Of a stretch of DNA of 64,000 nucleotides, positions 11,694 to 25,500 are shown piece by piece. Both the position numbers and the translations under genes were made by a program. Source of the DNA: Trichobilharzia regenti (Eukaryota; Platyhelminthes; Trematoda; Strigeidida; Schistosomatidae). Location: assembly GCA_944472135.2 (NCBI GenBank), contig OX235270.1:136043632-136107631 (forward strand). Reading direction: 5' to 3'. The notes beneath the pieces were generated by a model. That model had not been told where the DNA came from. It was given only the letters and a program-made list of their open reading frames with translations, and did not search any database. The stretch's first letter is position 1; the number at the start of each line of letters is the position of its first letter.

Positions 11694-13462
11694 TTATTTT
11701 TCATCTTCTGGTCGGTTAAACCAAAAAAGAGGCAATAGGCCCAATAGACATCCTATGGTAATGCCGACTATTCGCCCCTAAAGTATGAAGGTAAAGAGTA
11801 GAATTTCACATGATAGAAAATAATATACACGTTTCACACAATTAGAGGTTCAGAGTATGAAAAATACCCATGTGATATGTGTTAAAAAGATCTAAGTCAG
11901 GAAAGAATATCCTTTTCGTAAATTCGCATCGACGTTGTACACATAAAGTGTTTCTGAATGATCATGGAAAACTCTAATAAAGGTACGTTATTAGTGCCAG
12001 TTGGTAACAAGGCATATCAGAAAACCTAGTCATGTAGTCTTACGTAATCTAAAAAATAATAAAGGTGAGTAGTATTCAGAAATGGCTATTATTAAAGTTG
12101 TAAACGCTTTCGAAAAGGAATATTGCACATAGGAGTAAGAAATACAGAATATGTACGAAATATATTTTAGAGCTAAGAGTCTGAAAGGAAGTAAGATGGA
12201 TTACAAACTCCATTACTGTACAAATCATAAAGGGTATATGGTCACTGCAGTAAAGGGACTGGAAAAACGACTTTTGTATACACACCAGGGTTTATCTCTA
12301 GCATAGTAGAATCTTCCACCGTTGACAGATATAACTGTAAACTCTTTGAACGACTTGGCCTCACCTTATATATCACTTTGAAAGATTTCTTTACTGAAGC
12401 AGAAAAATGCATAAGGACAAGATGCTCCAGAATTAAACAACTGACTGGTCAAATTTCTCTTTTTAATAACTATCCTGGACTACTATTTTCATGCATGTGC
12501 AGGCAATACCGTACTGGTGTGGACTACGTAGTTAGCTTTACAAGAGTGATTGAATTGATATATGCACATGGCTGTTCCCAACAATGAAACACTGTCCCAT
12601 TATGGAGATTTATTTGATAAAGTCGCACAGTGTTATACAGTAATATTTACTGATGACATCTCGAGCATAATTTATTGCTCATAATCTAACCTTGATATGA
12701 TTATGGGCAATAAACTGTGCTCCAAAGGTCATCAGAAAATATTACTGTATAGCACTGAGACTTAATCAAATAAATTTTCTGCATAATGAAATTATACTCT
12801 ACCACGGTGTCCAAGTTTTACTCTTATATTAATGTAACATTGTCTTTAACATTTTGGTGAATGAAAGGTTGCGTGGAGAAATTGAGACGTAGAGATGTGG
12901 AGAAGAATGTTTTGTTGAACTCCTCTCGATAATCTACCTTGAAGAATTTCAGCTGTTGTGTCACCTTTGGTATTAATAGTTGACCTTTATCTACATTTCC
13001 CATGACCTACCAGGAACACTACTTAGCTGTACAGCTTTGATGAGAAGGTACAAAAAGAATATTTTTGCTGACCTGTATTTTGGTTTATTATAAGCGATAA
13101 AGCATGGTTGGGGCGTCATCAGTATTTAATACTGTATCACAGTGTTTTTAACAAGTAAAATTATTAATAGAAAAGATTTGTAACTCAGGTGGATGATTTG
13201 CAATAAATAGTGTTCTCTGAGGTGGTTGGTTTAGTTGCGGAGCTTTCGTCGTCTTTCTGGACCACATCTTCAGCGGAGTATTTAGCATAAAGTCAAATGA
13301 TTTAAAATCTCCATGAATGATGCTACAATTGCGTCTCCTGGTGACCAACCATCTTATCATATGTTGGGATTTTAAACTTTCTGGTCACCTGATTTACTTT
13401 TTATTAGTTGATATATTTCATCTATATTAACGTATTTATTAATGGCATATTCGTTTGAGTAC

Positions 13463-13534
<72 letters not shown>

Positions 13535-16500
13535 ATAAATTCTTTAGTATCAATGCATACAGATAATTATGGACATCAATTTGATTGAGATAATGTCAAA
13601 ATCTTAGACAGAGGAAACACCAAATGTGCCAGGGAATTCCTAGAAGCCTGGTACTCAAACGAAAATGCAATTAATAAACATGTTAATATAGATGAAATAT
13701 ATCAACTAATAAAAAGTAAATCAGGTGACCAGAAAGTTTAAAATCCCAACATATGATAAGATGGTTGGTCACCAGGAGACGCAATTGTAGCATCATTCAT
13801 GGAGATTTTAAATCATTTGACTTTATGCTAAATACTCCGCTGAAGATGTGGTCCAGAAAGACGACGAAAGCTCCGCAACTAAACCAGCCACCTCAGAGAA
13901 CACTATTAATTGCGAGTAAAATTATTCTACGGTGGTATTTTAGATACGCTTTAAATATAAAACTGTTTATTTTACCAAAATTTCAAATACTCTAGTTTTA
14001 ACAGCATGCAAAAAGAAACATTTTTTGCCTAGAAAGACAAACAAACTTGAAGTAACATGAACAGCAAGAAGTGCACCATGCTAAAAAATATATATAGAAA
14101 AAAGTGAAAGAATGGCAGAAGGAAAATAACAGTTCTCGCAAAGAACACTCATAATAGCATTCGTCCCAGATACACTGAAAAACTCGTCTTTCCAAATAAA
14201 TCTTTAAGACATCCCTTGCGGCTAAACTCAAATCAACTTTCATCAGTCAGAAGTTGTACTTTGTCTGTGATAGATAAGCTCCCTCGTCTGGTCGTCAAGC
14301 GCATCATCCACCGGTTTTTCTGCTCTTACGAAATAAGGTATATTGGCTGTAATCAGAGAATGCTTTCCACAGGGACACGAAAATATATTCCAGTATAGTT
14401 TCTACGACAGGGAAAGAAAGGATTAGGAGGCTCTATTCTAGAACACTTGGTCGATTTCTGTCACTCTATCAACCCTGACCATGATTATAAGATTATCTAT
14501 CAAATTCATGCTAACTTGTCCCTTCTGAGATTAGAACCCATGTCACTCAGTGCTGAAGTCAGCGACATCACTACTGAGCTATTCGGGTGTGCGACTGTCC
14601 CTATGTAGGACTGGGTGGCGCGGGTTCGGATCTCAGAATGGAGATAAGTTCCTTCAAGATTGTAGATACGCTTCGCTGACGAGTGCCAACTCTCTATCTG
14701 TCTGTTTTCGACATAGAACTTTGCACAAATGTGCGGCAGTTCAAGTCGACACGCTCCGTGTAGCACGCGAAGCAAGAGAAGAAAGTACAAGAAAAGCATA
14801 ATAGAAACAGTGAGCAGAGGTGTGAGACAAAGGAGTAATAACAAAGAACAAAACAGTTTCATTGGAAATCATAAGTCACAGGGAGTGGATGCATCTGCGC
14901 CACTGAGAACGATTTTGAGCCATGTCACCAATTGTTTCCAATCATAGATTTTTACCGTCCCGAGGCCCCCAACCAGGAAGTCTACACCTTCCTACGTGGC
15001 TGGCTTAAACTAACTGTTAAGGACTTCATTGACTGGTTCCATGTTTTGGTTTGACCACCGCTAGCTTTTTTCCAGCCTGACCTAACATCCCTCGTCGAGG
15101 AAGGCGATGACTAGGCATACGTAACACATGTCCTAACCATCTCAGTCTATGTAACTTCACAAATTCGTCGATTGATTTCCCCTCCTTACCTAGAACTCGA
15201 CCGATGCCTAACCTCAATATTCCTCATCTCATTATATCACTTCACACGGGAGATAGAGCACAGGCACCTATGATCGAAGACAGCTAATCTTTTCATGTCT
15301 TCCACTCTCAATGGCCAGGTGTCATTTCTAGCCATAAAGGAGGATGGAGCGGACTGATGAGCAGTACTCCCGCCCTTTGGTCGATAGTCGAACATCTCGT
15401 CTACGCCAGAGTCGGTGTACACTGGCAAATGCGAAACGAGCCCCTTGTATTCGTGCTGAGATTTCGTCAGAGATCAACCCGTTGGCACTGGCTGATGGTA
15501 CTTCCCAAATAAGTGAAGCGATTAACGTGCTCCACCACTTCACTTCCTATTTTTAAACTAGGCGTCGATGTAGTCCAGTCCTGTAACATCATCTTGCATT
15601 TGGCGGGAGCGAATCGCATGCCAAACATTCGTAGATTCCAGATCAAGGTGTTTAGAAGACTCTGCATTTTGTCAGCGTCTTCGCTTAGCACGGAGGAGTA
15701 TATCGTCTGCATATTCTAAGTCAACGAGATTATTGCCTGTCTGTCTGTCTGGATTCAACATAGAACTTGGCACCGAAGTGCACCAGTTCGAGTTGCCACC
15801 TTCCAAATAGCACAGAGGTAGACAAGAAGATGAGTGAAGAGAATTTATAGAGTTTGACAGATATAAGAGTAAAACAGAATGGGTAATGGTAGAAAGGAAT
15901 ATGAAAGATTACAGAGATTGAATACATCTGCGCCATTGACAACGATTTTGAGCCATGTCACCTATTGTCTCCAGCCATTGATTCCTAGAGTCCCGAGGGC
16001 CCCAACCCGGGAGTCTGCATCTCCCTACTTGACTCAGTTTAACTGTCAAGGATTTCATGGATTGATGCCATGTTTTTGTTTGGCCACCACTGGCTCTTTT
16101 CCAACCTGAACCTATATCAGCTAACAATGCCCGTCGGGGGAGGCGGTGGTTAGGCATGCGCACCACGTGACCTAGCCATCTTAGTCTATGTAACTTTATA
16201 ACCTCGTCGATTGATTTTCCCTGTTTGCCCAACACTCTACGCCTAACGTCAACATTACTTACCTTATTAAACCACCTAACGTGAGACAGAGATCGCAGAC
16301 ATCTATGATCGAAAGCAGCCAACCTTTTCATGTCTTCAACGCGTATTGGCCATGTTTCAGAGCCATAGACAAGGACGGAGCGAACTGATGAGCAGTACAC
16401 ACGTCCCTTGGTTGATAACCGGATGTCACGCCAACGCCAGAGATGGTGTAAGTCAGCGAAAGCAGCTCGAGCTTTTCGGATCCGTGCTGAGATTTCATCG

Positions 16501-19500
16501 CCAATCAGTCCGTTGGTGCTAATACAACTTCCCAAGTAGGTGAAGTGGTCAACATGTTCTATCACTTCACTCCCTATCACTAAGCTAGGAGTTGACGTAG
16601 TCCAGTCCTGTAGCAGCATCTTACATTTTGTAGGGGCGAATCGCATGCCAAACATACGAAGATTGCTGCTCAAGGTGTTCAGAAGACTCTGCATTTTGTC
16701 AGAATCCTCCCCTAACAGGACTATGTCATCTGCATATTCTAAGTCCATAAGATTATTCCCTGGTAACAAGTCGATTCCTGAGTCACTACGTTCAGTTAAG
16801 GATACTTCCATTAGCATATCTATGATGAAGTTAAACAGAAATGGGGAAAGCGGACATCCCTGTCGGACACCACTGGTTGTTACCAATTCAGACGACAATT
16901 CCCCATAAGCCCTTACACGACTACGTGAGTTTGAATAGAGTGCCTTGATTAGTGCAACGTACTTTCTTGGCACTCCCTTCACAGTCAGACATTGCCATAG
17001 TACCTTTCGGTCTACGGAGTCGAAGGCCGCCTTCAAGTCAAGAAATATGACAATTGTTGGACGCCGAAAAGTGTGTCTATTTCCTAGAATCTGTCGAAGA
17101 GTGAAGATATGATCTATGCACCCTCTACCTGGTCTAAAGCCTGCTTGATTTTCCCTTGTCTGTTCCTCCCGAGTTCTGCTTAGTCTATGCATGATTACTG
17201 AGCCTAGGATTTTAGAGACTATGTTCGTTAGGCTGATCCCCCTATGATTATCACACGAGGACTTGTTTCCCTTCTTGAATATCGGTATAATAAGTGACTT
17301 ACCCCAGTCTGATGGTACTGTCTCTGATTCCCAGACTTTGCCTAGTACCTCAGTTAATCTACAAACTAGTATGTCACCCCCATATTTAAACACCTCCGGA
17401 ATGATTCCGTCGGGTCCTGCCGCTTTGCCTCGTTTAGAGATTATTGCCTGGTAGCAAGTCAATCCCTGAGTCGCTGAAGTCACCTAGGGTTAAGTCCATT
17501 AACACATCTATGATGAAGTTGAATAGAAAAGGGGATAATGGGCATTCTTGACGGACACCACCAGTCGTCACCACTTCAGATGACAGCTCGCCGTAAGCCC
17601 TCACCTGGCTGTATGAGTACGAGTAGAGTGCCTTAATCAGTGCAATATATTTTCTCGGAATTCCCTTTACAGCCAAGCATCTCCAGAGAACTTCTCGATC
17701 GACAGAGTCGAATGCTGCCTTTACTGTTGGACGCCGGTAGGAATGCCTATGTTCTAGAATCTGTCGGAGGGTGAAGATATGATCAATACACCCTCTTCCT
17801 GGTCTAAAGCCTGCCTGGCTCTCTCGTGTTTGTGCCTCCCGAGCACCACTCAGTCTACGCATGATTATTGAGCCTAAGACTTTAGATACTATATTAGTCA
17901 AGCTAATCCCTCTGTGATTATCACAGGAAGACTTGTCTCCCTTCTTGTATATGGGGATAATCAGTGACTTACACCAACCCGATGGGACTTCTTCTGATTC
18001 CCAGACGCTGCCTAGTACCTCAGTTAATGCAGACAGTAAGCTGTCTCCACCGTACTTAAATACCTCTGGAGTCATTCCATCAGGTCCCGCTGCTTTGCCT
18101 AGTTTCAGATTGGTGACAGCTTTAGTAACCTCAGTTAGGGATGGAGGACCTGTGTCTATATCCCATTCAGGGAGGTGTTGGATGCTCGGAAGGTTGAGCG
18201 TGGCTGTGGGCCAATTAAACTGCTCCTCATAATGCTCTTTCCAACGATCCAGTCGTCTATCCTGGGAGCTAATTATAGTGCCATTTTTTTCCGAGATTGT
18301 CTCACTAATGATTTGTCTTCTCCCACCCGTTTCCCTGATGAGTCCAAAGAGTTGCCTGGTGTTGCCTATCCTCAAGCTTTCTCCATCTCTTTGGCTTTTG
18401 TCGCCCACCACTGTTCACGGTCCTTGCGGAGACTTTTCGTAAGTTTCCTCTTGTGCAGCTTTCGCTCCTCATTGAATTCGGAGCTCGCCGGAATAAGTCT
18501 TCTAGCATCTATCAGTTCGGATGAGGCGGTGGAGATCCAGTGGTTTTTACTCACCTTTGGGTTTACCTTATTCACAGCTTTTACAGCTGTATCTATGGCT
18601 GCCTGGATATTTTTCCAAGCTTCTTCAGGGTGAGCACAGCTGTCGAACACAGATATGTGTTTAGCTAGTTCTTCCTCAAATACGGATTTAGTTTCCTGAT
18701 CGAGCTGTTTCCTACGTCCGTTCAGTCGTAAGCACACCCGAGCGCGGACCAGTGCATGGTCGGTATCTACACACGTGTTCCAGAAGGAGCGACAATCTCC
18801 TACCGACCCACGCCAACGATAGCTTATTGCTATGTGGTCTATTTGTGTCCAGCGTTGGTTTGATGAAGGGGGTCTCCAAGTCAAACAGTGTCTCTCCTTG
18901 TGTTTGAAGTTAGTGCTTACAAGAAACAAATGATTATCTGAACAGAACTGTAGGAGACGGTCACCGTTGTCGGTTCGCTGGCACGGAACTCCATAGGTGC
19001 CACCGACATCCTTCTCAGATTGACACAATTTCCCTACTTGAGCGTTAAAGTCACCAGCTAGAACGACTATGTCTGAGCGTTTAGCCTTTCGCACCAAACT
19101 AGACAGCTTTTGGTAGAACTCATCCTTCGTTTCATCTGAACTGCAGTCAGTGGGGGCGTAGGCGGAGATTACGAAAAGGCATCGGCGAGTAGTGCAGTCC
19201 TTTCTCCTTCTTACTGATCCGTTCAGACGGACAGCACACATTCGGCTATCTACCGGGATCCAGTCAAGCAATGTCTTTTCTGCCCTAGTACTCAAAGCTA
19301 TCCCTACGCCAGCTAATCCTCGTGAACTAGCTGTGGCATCTCCTGACACCCTCAAGGTGAATTTTGCAGATTCAACCTGTTGGCCAGGTGGGGTTAGGTG
19401 AATAACCACACTTGGGTCTTGTATGCGTGTTTCTGAAACACAGCATACATCAATGGCTCGTGATGCCAGGGTCTTGGCTAGTGATGCTTGTTGTCCTATT

Positions 19501-22500
19501 TGGCAAAGTGTCCTAACATTGTTGTTGGCGCGGCTTTAAGAGGCTGTCGGTGGTGGTTTTTTGGCTTCCATCGTTTTTAGTGGACGCAGAGTGGAGAGGA
19601 AGTGGAGAGCTATCAAGTCGAGGAGTTGCATCAGTGGAAGGAAGGCAAGATGATAGAGATGAAGATGAAAACAAAGATGAGTGAGTAATGGAGAGGTTTC
19701 GCGTGCGTAAAATTACAGGATTAGTAATCAAATAGAAAGCGTTGCATAACATGATGTGAAATTTGATAAGATAGAATTTAACATTGCAGGAAGTTCTTTC
19801 GACTTAGAAATACTGCCGAAAACAGTTCGAAGTAAGAAAAATAATAGTAACAGTAATAATGATTATCACTGAACACTACTAGCTAGTGTGGTTTGTCTGG
19901 TCCTTTGTTTAGTGCAGACTGAATTCTATCAGTCAGGTGTGCAATGTGACCAGCATTCTAGGTAGCTCGCTATCACGATGCACTTTAAATTGTTGATGTT
20001 AGATGGTTGAAGGCAGTCGGCAGGAAGCCTTGGACCTAGGTTTTGTGCTAGTTGGCCCGACCGAAAGCTGCTACCTTGACGTGGTGGTCGGGCTTGAACA
20101 CCGCAATGATCTATTCAAGCTATACTGGCTGAGATTTATGTCTCTTGAGGTCCTACCATGCCAGGCAGGTTGTTTGGATAGCGGTTAAACAAAATGCAGC
20201 TACCCAATCCAACATCATAATAAATACAAAATCACAAATTTTCATACCGGATCGGCCGTGGCCCGGATTAACAACAATCGCGCTTCCTGCTGCCGTGTCA
20301 CAGGGTAGGAGTGTTAAATATGCTTCTGAGGCACACAAAACAACAAAGAACAAACAAAAGCAGGCCGCGTGTGACCGGCCCCAAGCAGTTGTCCCCTGGG
20401 CTCTGCGGTCACGCAACCAACTTCCATGGTGTGGGCAGCCGGGAAGTAACAATCACCCTCACAATCCGAAATGCACACGAAACCTCTCTATTACTCACTC
20501 ATCTTTGTTTTCATCTTCATCTCTATCATCTTGCCTTCCTTCCACTGATGCAACTTCTCGACTTGATAGCTTGATCCGGTATGAAAATTTGTGATTTTGT
20601 ATTTATTATGATGTTGGATTGGGTAGCTGCATTTTGTTTAACCGCTATCCAAACAACCTGTCTGGCATGGTAGGACCTCAAGAGACATAAATCTCAGCCA
20701 GTATAGCTTGAATAGATCATTGCGGTGTTCAAGCCCGACCACCACGTCAAGGTAGCAGCTTTCGGTCGGGCCAACTAGCACAAAACCTAGGTCCAAGGCT
20801 TCCTGCCGACTGCCTTCAACCATCTAACATCAACAATTTAAAGTGCATCGTGATAGCGAGCTACCTAGAATGCTGGTCACATTGCACACCTGACTGATAG
20901 AATTCAGTCTGCACTAAACAAAGGACCAGACAAACCACACTAGCTAGTAGTGTTCAGTGATAATCATTATTACTGTTACTATTATTTTTCTTACTTCGAA
21001 CTGTTTTCGGCAGTATTTCTAAGTCGAAAGAACTTCCTGCAATGTTAAATTCTATCTTATCAAATTTCACATCATGTTATGCAACGCTTTCTATTTGATT
21101 ACTAATCCTGTAATTTTACGCACGCGAAACCTCTCCATTACTCACTCATCTTTGTTTTCATCTTCATCTCTATCATCTTGCCTTCCTTCCACTGATGCAA
21201 CTCCTCGACTTGATAGCTCTCCATTTCCTCTCCACTCTGCGTCCACTAAAAACGATGGAAGCCGAAAAACCACCACCGACAGCCTCTTAAAGCCGCGCCA
21301 ACAACAATGTTAGGACACTGTGCCAAATAGGACAACAAGCATCACTAGCCAAGACCCTGGCATCCCGAGCCATTGATGTATGTGGTGTTTCAGAAACACG
21401 CATACAAGACCCAAGTGTGGTTATTCACCTAACCCCACCTGGCCTACAGGTTGAATCTGCAAAATTCACCTTGAGGGTGTCAGGAGACGCCACAGCTAGT
21501 TCACGAGGATTAGCTGGTGTAGGGATAGCTTTGAGTACTAGAGCAGAAAAGACATTGCTTGACTGGATCCCGGTAGATAGCCGAATGTGTGCTGTCCGTC
21601 TGAACGGATCAGTAAGAAGGAGAAAGGACTGCACTACTCGCCGATGCCTTTTCGTAATCTCCGCCTACGCCCCCACTGACTGCAGTTCAGATGAAACGAA
21701 TGATGAGTTCTACCAAAAGCTGTCTAGTTTGGTGCGAAAGGCTAAACGCTCAGGCATAGTCGTTCTAGCTGGTGACTTTAACGCTCAAGTAGGGAAATTG
21801 TGTCAATCTGAGAAGGATATCTATGGCACCTATGGAGTTCCGTGCTAGCGAACCGACAACGGTGACCGTCTACTACAGTTCTGCTCTCTCCTTTGCCTCA
21901 CACCTCTGCTCACTGTTTCTATTATGCTTTTCTTGTACTTTCTTCTCTTGCTTCGCGTGCTACACGGTGTGTCGACTTAAACTGCCACACATTTGTGCAA
22001 AGTTCTATGTCGAAAACAAACAGACAGAATTTTACGCCCACTTTTAACATCTATGCATCCTTATAAACAATTCTATATGTAACACAAGTTGTTTTGCCAC
22101 TCGACACTTAACTTTGATTATAAATACTAACATTTTATTCAAGTGTTGGTTTGTAGGGATTTGATTGGTTTCAGGATTTCATCATGAGCTGACATTAGTT
22201 AGAGAACCATTGGAAAACCTGGGAGTACTGGACAGCTGTTTCGTAGGTAGGTAACTGCCTGGGTTCCAGTGGAAAGTCGTGACCAGTATGGTGCAGCGGG
22301 TCGGGTGTGAGGATAAATACTTGCCGAAGACATTAGCTAGCCGTCGCACTATGTCGTGAATTGGCAGAAGTTAGAATTCAAGAAACATTGGATCGGGTCC
22401 CAGTGGCTTAATGGTATACGAGCTAGCTTTCCTTGTAACCGGAAGGTCCTGGGTTCGAATCCCGGTGGGTGTGTACTGCCGAAGAGTCCCAAACTAGGAC

Positions 22501-25500
22501 GAAACAGCTGTCCAGTACTCCCAGGTTTTCCAATGGTTCTCTAACTAATATCAGCTCATGATGAAATCCTGAAACTAACAGTTTAATTGGATTTCATACT
22601 ATTATTTTATTTACCCACCTTTGTTTCAATTTCCTCACGGTATATAATTTCTTTAAAAAACTATATGTACACGATTGTACAGCTTGATAATAAATTAGTT
22701 GAAAAGAATCTTTACACTTATATCGATGTTTAGTCTATCTTTGCTAAGTTATGTTCACTGCCTTTTCTTAGCAATGCGTATTTTTGCAAAAGTTAGAGGT
22801 TTATTTCTAATGTTATATTCTTACCACCATATTGGTAGATACAAACCGTTCATCAAGAAAAGCAACGAAATAGTAAGCGCAAAGCAAGGGCGCATATAAG
22901 CTCATGAATCTGAAAGGAATGAATGGTGTATGAGTGTGTTTCAGTCATTAGTGACTATACGAATGCAGCAGCTGAAATTAATGTCTTATGCATTGGACTT
23001 TATTTCGAAAACGTGTCCATTTTGGTTTGGACATCCAAGAAGTATACCAACTCCGATAAGTATTATCTCTAACAAGACACGTGTCCAATCCTAAATTAGT
23101 CGACAAATTCTGAACCGTTATGTAAACAGGATTCTAAGCAGATCTGGCTGAAATGTGCGTCGGTGGCACAGTGGTTAGGACTCTCGCCGACCATTCACAT
23201 GGTCCGGGGTTCGAGCCCACGCCGGCGCACTCCTGATATCTATGGTCGGCCTGCAAAATTTGGGCTACCGATATCCATGCTGAAAATTCCATACTTGTAC
23301 CAAAAATACAGTGTGGAATCAAGCTGTAAAATCAAAAAAAAAAACTGCAAGCCTTATTGGGTCGAGTACCCCAGATTCAGTCAGTTAGCCTCTGCTTCCA
23401 GTCCCACTCTGTCTACTCCTGGCTGGACATCTGCATAGTATCATAATCGCTCATGTTCATATCCTGTTACATGCGAAATCTATTCCAAGCGATAGAGTTC
23501 TGGTTATCTTTTGATATCAGTCTTGTGAAGCATATCAATTAGGTGTTGTGATATAGATGAGGTTGTTATACTGCCATCTGCGTTCGTCGTTTCAAAGCTC
23601 AACCATTTTACAAGCCACTTGGGTATATGTCCTACCACTCTCACGCGCAAGGCCCGATTACTTGTCAGTAAGCATGTATATAAGCAGTCATATACAATAT
23701 GGGATGTGATAAAATCACTTGTTCAGTTTTATTTCTAACAAAAACTGATGTGAAAAGGTGTGATCAAATTGTTGGAAATTCATGGAGAAAATACACTACT
23801 TGTTTTCTTCAAATAAACTCCGTGTCCTAATAGCATTATCAAAATCTATTAAAGGGACTGTGTTTTAAAGTAGTGAATGCTTTGTTTCTTTTCAAATTAA
23901 ACACTAAATAAAAACGAACTCATGAGTGTAAGTGTCATCAATCGACAAAAATAAATTTAATTATACAAAAGCAGCATACTTACTATTGCTACAGCCCAAC
24001 GAACTGAGTTAGAAGCAAGTTGAGTAGCAGATAGGGGAGGGACAGTAATACCAATCTTCTCTATGAACTTTTCGACGTATCCAACAAGCCTGTAATAAAA
24101 GAGTAAGAAAAATGTCTACATCTCCCGGTAAATACGTTCACAGTTGTTTTAACACGTCTAAATAAATGTGTAAGCAGACGATATCTTAACGGAAAGCTCA
24201 CTTTACTATTTCCCAGTAGAAAGTAAGTAAAAGTAGGACCAAGGAAACATTGTCAAAGGCTGTAAAGTACCTCGGCCGTTTCTTTTGTTCACAGACCTCC
24301 AATAGCTGTAGCTTTGCACAAATGTCATGAATGTGAATAGAATTTTTCGTGTTACTGCATACGACCTGAAGTTTCACTGTTGAGTTGTATTCATAATCCA
24401 CGTTCACAACACTCACTCTATACTACATATTTCTCGAGTTATAAACCACTTTACATATACCTTTGAATCACATTTCTTTTTATGATACAAGTAATTAACT
24501 TTGATAACTGACTTTCACTAGATTTAAATTTGACAATCCGAATAAGATATGCTTTGTTCAACACTAAAAGAATACATAAGTACCATCACGTACCTGTTTG
24601 GAAAACGGTGAATTTGAGACCTGCTTAGTCAGGAAATAGCAAAGTTATTGGAGAAACACGTATACGCAAATGCCCTACGTTGAATACATAAAACAAGTCC
24701 GCTGACTGCCAAAATCTGTGCAACTGTTTATAAAGACTGATGTCGAAGAAATCGTACTACAACTCAGTGTAAACAACTGAAAAAAACTCTTATGCACTGC
24801 TTCACTTGAGTTAAATGAACGACCAAAAAGGTAGCTATAGCTAATCTCACTATACGTAATGCAGAATACTAGTAGATCTAAAACAATAACTTCACGATTA
24901 AGAAGTAAAAATAACCGCAGTTGTTAGGAATTATGCTTGATGAAGAGAAACCTACCCAATTCCGAAAAGGTCAGAAACCAAGTTCCCAAGACCCGCCGCT
25001 ACAAAAAAACATTCTGATGACAATTTTACATACCGGCCATGGTCGAAATACCCAACATTGCTGAGAATGTCAAATCGATATATTCTCCCTGCACGAAATC
25101 AATTAACTTCATAAGAATCTATAATTGCTTACAGCTATTATCATAATGGCGTTGTCCAAGAAACCAAAGCCTATAAAAGGAAGGCAGCTTCCGGCAACAA
25201 CTTGAGTGAGGCTCACAGAATTTCTGATATACTTACCGAGCTTCAGCTGATTATATGTCACAGGAGACTCCTCTGTTTCTGATTTGCTAATTGAACAGTC
25301 TAGCTTTCCACTAACAGTTTTAGACAATTCTTGGTATAGGAGCATTTTTTCTTTTTGAGACAGTCTGTTTATAATTCTGTATGTCCATGAGTTATTCGGC
25401 TGCCGATTAAAACTTCCTTGTAGTGGAGCAGACTGTACATGCAGAAATCTACTTGCACATTGCAAACAACCTCTCCTGGTGTGTAGTAAACTTCTGTACA

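Larger units (their letters stand above)
14691..20253 (-). mobile_element. RTE-clade element BD, near full length, split by copy C
   Basis: The 5' part (20253-17438) and 3' part (15739-14691) are one element interrupted by copy C. An apurinic-type endonuclease is encoded at 19409-18372 ([26 protein letters not shown]; near its end [16 protein letters not shown]). The RT follows at 18411-17434 ([51 protein letters not shown]), and LEYADD lies across the break near 15700. EN and RT are in different frames (shift near 18400), a second shift lies just after YADD, and motif A has lost the FLDL stretch with the catalytic Asp ([14 protein letters not shown]). It is therefore dead. The 3' UTR runs to 14691, ending in a short TCTG-type tail. 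Confidence 0.88.

Noticed and set aside
13148..13360. Two similar 70-80-aa frames on opposite strands (also 13753-13995)
   Set aside because: They are the non-coding terminal repeat of a PLE translated by chance; their similarity comes from the inverted repeat.
17434..17483. N-terminal residues of the 524-codon RTE frame ([16 protein letters not shown]...)
   Set aside because: They come from the interrupted element read in another frame across the insertion point.
19513..19752. Ser-rich small frames in the palindrome (also 21074-21313)
   Set aside because: They are RTE 5'-UTR sequence upstream of the endonuclease, repeated because of the inverted repeat.
20003..20188. Host 61-aa protein duplicated in both palindrome arms
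   Set aside because: No splice or start support, and it lies within RTE 5' UTR; duplicated only because of the palindrome.
18372..21848. Host exonuclease III/APE gene
   Set aside because: The endonuclease is fused to RTE RT and UTR sequences, so it is a retrotransposon domain.
23157..23232. True tRNA genes at SINE heads (also 22370, 35752, 45663, 50520)
   Set aside because: A- and B-box-like sequences are present but no consistent cloverleaf could be drawn, and each is joined to a repeated SINE tail.
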